Shown piece after piece: positions 1-4,162 of a stretch of DNA of 8,044 nt; position 1 is the stretch's first letter; the number at the start of each line of letters is the position of its first letter. Origin of the DNA: an uncultured Eubacteriales bacterium (GTDB taxonomy: Bacteria > Bacillota > Clostridia > Peptostreptococcales > Anaerovoracaceae); the NCBI GenBank assembly GCA_900542245.1, contig UQMQ01000104.1, forward strand, positions 1 through 8,044, in the 5' to 3' direction. The translations under genes were made by a program, and so were the position numbers. A model generated the notes under the pieces. The model was not told the origin of the DNA. It saw nothing but the letters and a program-made list of their open reading frames with translations, and searched no databases.

Positions 1-75
1 GTGAACGCGGCGCAGGCAGCGCAGCTAGAGCGGCTGGCAGCCAAGGGCAACCGTTTCCTGCTCGTATATCAGTAG
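1..75 (+). CDS. 3' end of an upstream gene, possibly CpaB/SAF-domain-like
   Basis: An open frame enters from the left edge and ends at TAG 73-75, giving a 24-residue tail that starts VNAAQAAQLERL and ends RFLLVYQ. The leading GTG is probably an internal valine codon rather than a start. The pattern 'V-x-x-x-Q-A-x-x-L-x-x-L-A-x-x-G-x-x-x-L-x-x' resembles the C-terminus of CpaB/RcpC proteins of Flp pilus operons, where an SAF-domain protein usually sits near the CpaF ATPase. That would fit the genes that follow, but 24 residues are too few to be sure. The next gene starts 9 bases after the stop, so the two are probably co-transcribed and translationally coupled. Confidence 0.5.
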   Translation: MNAAQAAQLERLAAKGNRFLLVYQ

Positions 76-84
76 GTGGGCGCG

Positions 85-1485
85 ATGAAACAGACATTTG
101 AAGAAGCCTGCGCACTGGTACAGGCAGTGATGGAGGGTCGTTGGCGCGCCGCCGATGATGAAGCAAAGGCGATGCTTTTGGAACGTGAGAAACGCGCGAT
201 CATGGGCTACGAAGAAGAGATCGAAAGCTATCAGGCGGATATTCGCGCGATTCTGGCAGAGGCAGATGTGACCGATGCAGGGATTCCACCTTGGTATCGC
301 AGCGCTGAAGAGGGCGTGTTTGCAGAGCTTTACGGGCTTGCCGGACTGACGCCCTGGGTCTATGATGCAACACCGGCATATCAGGCATCTTCCTCGGCAA
401 AGCTGATCGGAGACCGACTCTACTGTCTGATCGACGGCAAAACCGTTTTGCAGCCGCAGCGCATTTCGCGGGAACGCAGAGCCCAATTGCGCCGCGCACT
501 TTTGCTTTCCACACCGCAGGAGAGAGTGGAAAAAGGCTTCCATGAGATTTATCTGCACAACGGTATCCGCGTGACGATCTACGCGGGGGACCGTACCAAA
601 CCGGAGCAGGAGATCATGGTGTTCCGTAAATATCTGCTCAAAGAGCTTTCCTTTGAAAATCTGGCAGAGCTGGGCACGATTCCGCGTGAAGCGATTCCGC
701 TTTTTCGCGATATGATCCGCATCGGTTTCAATATCCTGATCGGTGGGCCGGTGCGCAGCGGCAAGACAACCTTCCTGCAGATCTGGCAACGCGAAGAGGA
801 TGCCTCTTTGGAGGGGCTTGCAATCTCGACAGACCCCGAGACCCCTTGGCATGTGCTGATGCCGGATGCGCCGATCATGCAGATCGTCGCGGACGGAGCG
901 GAGACTTTGGAAAGTCTGACGAAGTCTTTGCTGCGCGGCGATAATGATTATGTGCTGCTGGAAGAAATGCGCGATGCGGCGGCTTATCGTCTGGCGCTGG
1001 AGATCACCGCCATCGGCACGCGCCGCTGTAAATGCACCATCCATACGCAGGATTCGATAGACCTGCCTTATCGTATGGCAGCCAAGCTGTGCAGTCGTTA
1101 CGGAGGCAGTGAGCAAAATCTGATGCGGCAAATCTGCAAGAATTTTCATTATGTATTTGAGTTCGCGCAGGTGGAGGAGGATCGTTCACGAAAGCTTCTG
1201 AAACGGATCGTGGAATATTGCTGTGAACCGGAGAGCGGACGTGTGGCAGTGCATACCATCTGCAAATACGACCCACATACACAGGCATGGAATTGGCACG
1301 CGCATTTTGGGGAAGATAAAAAGGAGATAGGAATTTTATATCCGAAGGAGGCAGAACAAATGCAGATAAAACTGAAATCGCTGGAAGAGCGTAATCCACT
1401 GATGGGGAAAACGACGATCTATCCGCGCTATTTTGATGCAAACCGCAGCACACACGCGCCGGAGAAAGGCAAGGTGCAGCGATGA
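85..1485 (+). CDS. CpaF/TadA-like secretion ATPase (type II/IV secretion superfamily)
   Basis: This 466-aa cytoplasmic ATPase would hydrolyse ATP to drive subunit assembly or export through an inner-membrane platform. I chose ATG 85 because AGGTGGG (74-80) lies 4 bases upstream; an in-frame GTG at 76 would add only three residues. The N-terminal ~60 residues are helical and charged. The ATPase core shows a Walker A (G221-PVRS-G226-K227-T228), a Walker B-like stretch (DYVLLEEMRD, 288-297) and the TIH element (T318-I319-H320) that closes the family's His region. It is divergent: the usual 'VGEVRG' reads 'LEEMRD', and the usual 'GHxG' before TIH reads 'GTRR'. The last ~90 residues (FEFAQVEED...) match the C-terminal extension of Tad-type ATPases. 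The stop overlaps the next start by 4 bases (ATGA), so it is coupled to the TadB-like gene. The superfamily call is firm; the exact pilus or secretion subtype is not. Confidence 0.9.
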   Translation: MKQTFEEACALVQAVMEGRWRAADDEAKAMLLEREKRAIMGYEEEIESYQADIRAILAEADVTDAGIPPWYRSAEEGVFAELYGLAGLTPWVYDATPAYQASSSAKLIGDRLYCLIDGKTVLQPQRISRERRAQLRRALLLSTPQERVEKGFHEIYLHNGIRVTIYAGDRTKPEQEIMVFRKYLLKELSFENLAELGTIPREAIPLFRDMIRIGFNILIGGPVRSGKTTFLQIWQREEDASLEGLAISTDPETPWHVLMPDAPIMQIVADGAETLESLTKSLLRGDNDYVLLEEMRDAAAYRLALEITAIGTRRCKCTIHTQDSIDLPYRMAAKLCSRYGGSEQNLMRQICKNFHYVFEFAQVEEDRSRKLLKRIVEYCCEPESGRVAVHTICKYDPHTQAWNWHAHFGEDKKEIGILYPKEAEQMQIKLKSLEERNPLMGKTTIYPRYFDANRSTHAPEKGKVQR

Positions 1486-2450
1486 CAGAAGGCTGTTTGC
1501 TCTTATTGCTCGCTGCAGGAATTTTGACTCTGTTCTGGGAACAGATCTGCGAAATGGCGCACGACCTGCACCTGGCCGCAAAGAACTGGTATGCGAGTCT
1601 GCAGCGCATCGAAATCATAGAACACAGGGAAACTGCTTACGGCGGTACCAAGGAGGACGCCCTGTCCCATCATCTCAAGACGCTGCTGCAGCTGACCTTG
1701 GGCATCGGCAGCGAAAGAGGACTGCGGGTGTTTCTGGTCCTGTGCGGCACCTGCGGCGGACTTGTGATTCTGCTGCTGGGGCATCGCATTTCCCTCCTAC
1801 TGACGCTGGACGCAGTGATGCTGGCGATGCTGCTGCCCTATGCCGGGCTGCGCCTGCTGCTGCAGCGCAAGCGGGCGGCAGCTTCCAGAGAGGGTGAAAT
1901 TTTATTGACGGAACTGTTGGAAAACTATAAGATCTGCTATCTGAATATGCGCCGCGCCATCGAGGTGTCTGCGCAGACGATACAAGAAGCCCCACATGCC
2001 AAGCGGCTTCTTTTTTCTTTGTCCAAAGGACTGAACCGCGGCAGCAGCGATGCTGAAACGGAGACCCTGCTGGAAGAATTCCGCCTGTCTCTGCATACCT
2101 CCTGGGGCAATATTTTGTCAGCCAATCTGTGGTTTGCGCTGACACAGGGCACACAGGTGACAGCTGCACTGCAGGACCTGACGGAAACGATGATGCAGGC
2201 GCGCAGGGTCGATGAATACGCCGGGCGCGAAAACCATGAGGCATCGCTGATTTTGCGGTATCTGGCACCGATCTGCTACGTGCTGACGGTACTCGGCGGC
2301 ATCTTCTATTTTCGGCTGACGCCGCAGATGTTTTTTCACTATCAGTTTCAGACGCAGATTGGACTGAGCTGGTTTGTGATTTCACTCATGCTGTACGCCG
2401 GCGGTCTTTTGGTGTATGGTTTTATCAGTCGCGGACGGCTGGATTTGTAA
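1482..2450 (+). CDS. TadB-like inner-membrane platform protein (GspF/T2SSF family)
   Basis: A 322-aa integral membrane protein predicted to form half of the platform on which the preceding ATPase acts. Hydrophobic helices are visible at about residues 4-20, 83-100, 102-126, 258-278 and 292-315. Between the second pair and the last pair lies a soluble, mostly helical block (about 130-255) in the place of the T2SSF domain, with an 'LLTELLENYKICYLNMRRAIE' type start resembling the TadB 'LxxALxxLxxxLxxGxSxxxA' pattern. Length and layout (two helices, T2SSF domain, two helices) agree with TadB of Flp pilus systems. Its ATG sits inside the ATPase stop (ATGA, 1482-1485), indicating translational coupling. 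A TadC-like gene follows after 12 bases. Identification rests on topology, context and weak motif resemblance rather than diagnostic residues. Confidence 0.78.
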   Translation: MTEGCLLLLLAAGILTLFWEQICEMAHDLHLAAKNWYASLQRIEIIEHRETAYGGTKEDALSHHLKTLLQLTLGIGSERGLRVFLVLCGTCGGLVILLLGHRISLLLTLDAVMLAMLLPYAGLRLLLQRKRAAASREGEILLTELLENYKICYLNMRRAIEVSAQTIQEAPHAKRLLFSLSKGLNRGSSDAETETLLEEFRLSLHTSWGNILSANLWFALTQGTQVTAALQDLTETMMQARRVDEYAGRENHEASLILRYLAPICYVLTVLGGIFYFRLTPQMFFHYQFQTQIGLSWFVISLMLYAGGLLVYGFISRGRLDL

Positions 2451-2462
2451 AGGAGGCATAGC

Positions 2463-3005
2463 ATGAAACGAAAAGCAAGACGGAAGCATTTCGGGCAAGA
2501 CCTACAGCGTCTGTGGCTCCTCCTGCAGAGCCGCTTGCGCGGCAGTCCGGAGGGAGAGCTTTATGATAGCTGCATCACCTTGAAAAATCTGGCGCTTGTA
2601 AAGCAGCAAAAAAGCTTGTCGGCAGATGCGATTTATGAAATGCTGATGCTGCACGCGATTCGCCTGCGTCCGGCGTATGCCGGTATGCTCTCGCTGTACC
2701 GCAGCGGTCGTGATGCGGAGGCATTTGAGTTTTTTGCGGAGGCGGTAGGCACAAAAGCAGGCAAAAACTTTGCTTCGATTCTGTCGAAACTCGATGAAAT
2801 CAATCCCGCAGAAATGATAACGCAAATGCAGGTATTTCAAAACATGATGGCTGAGCGGCGTGTGACGCAGGCGATGAAGCGTGTGCAGAGGAACAGTCTG
2901 ATGATCACGCTTTGGTCGAGTGCGGCAATCTTTGCCATGCTGATCAATTTTACGGTCGTCGTTGTTTTCCTGCAAACCCTGGAAACCCTGCAAACGCTGT
3001 TTTAA
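2463..3005 (+). CDS. Short TadC-like platform protein
   Basis: A 180-aa protein with a basic N-terminus (MKRKARRK), a soluble helical middle (about 30-145) and one clear C-terminal hydrophobic helix (about 147-170, ending VVVVFL). AGGAGG at 2451-2456, 6 bases before the ATG, is a near-perfect ribosome binding site. Position directly after a TadB-like gene and the GspF-like spacing of helices suggest it is the TadC partner, which pairs with TadB to make the membrane platform. It is short: TadC proteins are usually nearer 300 aa with several membrane helices, so this would be a reduced version with only the last helix. The C-terminus is LQTLETLQTLF, encoded by three near-perfect 9-base repeats (2970-2996). 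Other readings, such as an unrelated accessory membrane protein, remain possible. Confidence 0.6.
   Translation: MKRKARRKHFGQDLQRLWLLLQSRLRGSPEGELYDSCITLKNLALVKQQKSLSADAIYEMLMLHAIRLRPAYAGMLSLYRSGRDAEAFEFFAEAVGTKAGKNFASILSKLDEINPAEMITQMQVFQNMMAERRVTQAMKRVQRNSLMITLWSSAAIFAMLINFTVVVVFLQTLETLQTLF
2970..2996. repeat. Three tandem 9-base units in the end of the TadC-like gene
   Basis: CTGCAAACC, CTGGAAACC and CTGCAAACG follow each other directly and stay in frame, encoding LQT-LET-LQT just before the stop of the TadC-like gene. One or two differences separate the units, so this looks like slipped-strand duplication that extended the C-terminus. Confidence 0.8.
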
Positions 3006-3008
3006 GCG

Positions 3009-3038
3009 ATACGAAAGAATACGAAGTAATACGAAGAA
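3009..3038. repeat. Three tandem 10-base units between the TadC-like gene and the first small pilin-like gene
   Basis: ATACGAAAGA, ATACGAAGTA and ATACGAAGAA occupy almost the whole 46-base gap before the ribosome binding site AGGAGA (3040-3045). The 10-base period is one helical turn, which would suit protein binding on one face of DNA, but the purine-rich repeats may equally act as an unstructured translation enhancer in the mRNA or simply be slippage products. Confidence 0.75.
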
Positions 3039-3051
3039 AAGGAGAAAACAG

Positions 3052-3234
3052 ATGAAAAATTTGATTATTATTATCGGCACGATCCTGCTCGGTGCTTTCA
3101 TTGTCAATTCGCTGGTGCTGGGGGACGATCATTCCCTCAAGAGCACTGCCAGCGATATCATGGAGGAAGGTACGACTGCCATCATGGACGCCATTAACTT
3201 CAGCGGCAGTCAAGGCGGCTCCGGCGGGATGTGA
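3052..3234 (+). CDS. Small single-helix membrane protein, candidate pilin-like subunit (paralogue A)
   Basis: A 60-aa protein: MKNL, then a hydrophobic helix over about residues 4-24 (IIIIGTILLGAF...), a short acidic turn (GDDHSLKS, 24-31), an amphipathic stretch, and a Gly/Ser-rich tail (SGSQGGSGGM). The start at 3052 is fixed by AGGAGA 6 bases upstream; the frame is open further upstream to ATG 2962, but that would run through the end of the TadC-like gene. Size, N-terminal helix and position after ATPase-TadB-TadC make it a candidate structural or pseudopilin subunit. However, I see no basic leader with a Gly/Ala cleavage site and Glu at +5 as in Flp prepilins. It is clearly related to the next gene (MK-x-L, IG-x-ILLGA, SLKS-x-S shared). 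The function is inferred from context only. Confidence 0.72.
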   Translation: MKNLIIIIGTILLGAFIVNSLVLGDDHSLKSTASDIMEEGTTAIMDAINFSGSQGGSGGM

Positions 3235-3245
3235 GGTGAAGCATC

Positions 3246-3383
3246 ATGAAACAATTGGTAGTATTGATTGGTTGCATCCTTTTGGGGGCATTGATTTTTG
3301 AAATGATGGCAGGCGACAGTCCGGACAGTTTGAAATCGGTTTCGGGCAGAGCGATGCGCAAGACGATGGAGGCGTACGGATGA
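3246..3383 (+). CDS. Very small single-helix membrane protein, candidate pilin-like subunit (paralogue B)
   Basis: A 45-aa protein beginning MKQLVVLIGCILLGALIFEM and ending MEAYG. GAGGTGA (3233-3239), overlapping the previous stop, lies 6 bases before the ATG. The hydrophobic helix spans about residues 4-21 and is followed by GDSPDSLKSVSGRAM. Aligned with the preceding 60-aa protein it shares M-K, L, I-G, I-L-L-G-A, D, S-L-K-S and S at matching positions with one gap, so the two appear to come from a tandem duplication. It lacks the Gly/Ser-rich tail of its partner. The stop overlaps the next start (ATGA, 3380-3383), giving coupled translation. It is probably a minor subunit or assembly partner in the Tad-like machine; nothing in it indicates catalysis. 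Confidence 0.72.
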   Translation: MKQLVVLIGCILLGALIFEMMAGDSPDSLKSVSGRAMRKTMEAYG

Positions 3384-3838
3384 AGGATATGATGACGACC
3401 ATCGCGTCTATCCTGGTGCTGATGATATTTCTGCTGCAGTTTACGGTCAATCAGACAACCTACACCCGCATGATGGGTGCGGAGTACGCAGTCAGAAGCT
3501 TCCGGCAGACCGCCGAAAGTACGCAGGAAATCAACGACAGTGCGGTGCAGGATTTGAAGCTGAAGCTTGCGGCAGCGCTGCGGTGCGGCGCACAGGAGGT
3601 GACAACAGAGGTGTCAGATGACGGAACGTATCGTGTCAGCGCACCTGTCCGGGGTGTGATCGGCGCTGCATCTGCACTGGGCATACGACCGGAAGAAAAT
3701 TTTTTTATCTATCGCACAGAGGGGAGGATTGTATTGCGCAATGAAGAACCTGATGATCACCCTGGGACTGGTACTCCTGATGAGCATGCTCCTGCAATTC
3801 CAGACGGAACTGAACGTGAGGATTTGGGAAAACCTTAG
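3380..3838 (+). CDS. TadE/pseudopilin-like membrane-anchored protein
   Basis: A 152-aa protein with an N-terminal hydrophobic helix (about residues 5-23, MMTTIASILVLMIFLLQF) and an external or periplasm-like domain. GGAGG (3368-3372) is 7 bases before the ATG, and the start overlaps the previous stop by 4 bases. After the helix come a polar helical stretch, one cysteine (C69) and an alternating segment (VTTEVSDDGTYRVSAPVRGVIG) that looks like beta strands. This layout fits TadE-like or DUF4320-like minor pilins found next to Tad ATPases, although I cannot confirm a family. The C-terminal ~30 residues are Pro/Asp/Glu-rich and low in complexity, and their codons also encode the next small gene in another frame, which may explain the odd composition. 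Confidence 0.72.
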   Translation: MKDMMTTIASILVLMIFLLQFTVNQTTYTRMMGAEYAVRSFRQTAESTQEINDSAVQDLKLKLAAALRCGAQEVTTEVSDDGTYRVSAPVRGVIGAASALGIRPEENFFIYRTEGRIVLRNEEPDDHPGTGTPDEHAPAIPDGTEREDLGKP

Positions 3839-3908
3839 CCTTGCGCAGACGGCGGGCGCTGCGGATTTTCCCAAGCAGGAAGCAGAGAACAGTGAGGCAG
3901 AACGCTAA
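3741..3908 (+). CDS. 55-aa single-helix protein overlapping the preceding gene out of frame
   Basis: The frame from ATG 3741 to TAA 3906-3908 gives MKNLMITLGLVLLMSMLLQF at the N-terminus, a strong hydrophobic helix, followed by a polar, acidic tail ending EAENSEAER. The first 98 bases overlap the end of the TadE-like gene in the +1 frame. It is probably real: it starts MKNL plus a hydrophobic helix just as the 60-aa and 45-aa proteins do, sits at the operon end, and its frame stays open for 70 bases past the end of the upstream gene. The ribosome binding site is poor in spacing: GGGGAGG at 3721-3727 lies 13 bases before the ATG, so it may be weakly expressed or reached by coupling. Its role is probably that of another small pilin-like subunit; this is inference. 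Confidence 0.6.
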   Translation: MKNLMITLGLVLLMSMLLQFQTELNVRIWENLSLAQTAGAADFPKQEAENSEAER

Positions 3909-3955
3909 AATTTCGCCTAAAAAGTAAAATAAAACGAAAATCATACAAAAATAAG

Positions 3956-3984
3956 TTGACAAATGCGCACGCTGCGTGTAAAAT
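3956..3984 (+). promoter_or_regulatory. Sigma-A-type promoter of the riboswitch/P-type ATPase unit
   Basis: TTGACA (3956-3961) and TAAAAT (3979-3984) are separated by exactly 17 bases, close to the housekeeping consensus. The preceding 45 bases are rich in A-tracts, resembling an UP element. The transcript would begin near 3990-3992, just before riboswitch helix P1. The spacer contains the perfect inverted repeat CACGC-T-GCGTG (3968-3978). Confidence 0.88.
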
Positions 3985-3993
3985 ATCTTGCAT

Positions 3994-4090
3994 GTAAAAG
4001 GGAGTAACTGGCATCAGACGATGGGATATTTGCGTCATCTCGACTGCGCTTTGGCAGTTCGCGAATATCTGAAATAGTAAGACTTTTACC
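3994..4090 (+). promoter_or_regulatory. yybP-ykoY manganese riboswitch aptamer
   Basis: The conserved 5' signature AAAGGGAGTAAC (3997-4008) and the 3' signature GACTTTTACC (4081-4090) match the yybP-ykoY class. Helix P1 pairs GTAAAAG (3994-4000) with CTTTTAC (4083-4089). Inside it are a short hairpin CATC/GATG (4012-4015/4020-4023) and a long arm GATATTTGCG/CGCGAATATC (4025-4034/4060-4069) capped by ACTGC/GCAGT (4043-4047/4054-4058). Members of this class sense Mn2+ and precede Mn exporters, including P-type ATPases in lactococci and streptococci, which fits the gene downstream. Because the P1 3' strand is also part of the following terminator, ligand binding should turn expression on. Confidence 0.88.
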
Positions 4091-4132
4091 GTATAGAGGC
4101 TATGATAGAAGCTATATGGTAGGAGTTTTTTT
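4083..4132 (+). terminator. Riboswitch-controlled intrinsic terminator (expression platform)
   Basis: A 14-bp stem pairs 4083-4096 with 4112-4125 (three G-U pairs) around a 15-base loop and is followed at once by seven T residues (4126-4132). Pairing could extend to AAGA at 4079-4082 with the T run. The 5' strand reuses CTTTTAC, the 3' half of aptamer helix P1, so aptamer and terminator cannot form together. This predicts termination when Mn2+ is low and read-through when it is high. It is also the first terminator after the Tad-like operon. Confidence 0.85.
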
Positions 4133-4162
4133 GTTTGACTGCTTACCGGGAAAGGAAGAACG

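Noticed and set aside
76..84. GTG 76 as start of the secretion ATPase
   Set aside because: The purine tract AGGTGGG overlaps this codon and is well placed for ATG 85 instead.
25..1149. Long reverse-strand open frame (374 aa) opposite the secretion ATPase
   Set aside because: It mirrors the codon pattern of the + strand gene, has a Cys/Arg/His/Gln-rich composition with no recognisable domain, and the + strand frame has Walker motifs, a ribosome binding site and operon context.
1433..1897. + strand frame of 154 aa across the ATPase/TadB junction
   Set aside because: It overlaps two well-supported genes, is Arg/Ala-rich and low in complexity, and lacks a credible ribosome binding site.
1675..2385. 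Reverse-strand frame of 236 aa opposite the TadB-like gene
   Set aside because: Ser/Arg/Pro-rich shadow of a membrane protein gene, with no domain or ribosome binding site.
2962..3051. Upstream extension of the 60-aa protein to ATG 2962
   Set aside because: It would overlap the TadC-like gene and bury the hydrophobic helix internally; AGGAGA is correctly spaced for ATG 3052.
3380..3908. Frameshift joining the TadE-like protein and the 55-aa protein into one
   Set aside because: The 55-aa frame has its own Met and membrane helix like the other small proteins, so two separate overlapping genes are the simpler reading.
3909..3955. Terminator directly after the Tad-like operon
   Set aside because: The only pairing found is a 5-bp AT-rich stem with a loop of about 20 bases and no T run.
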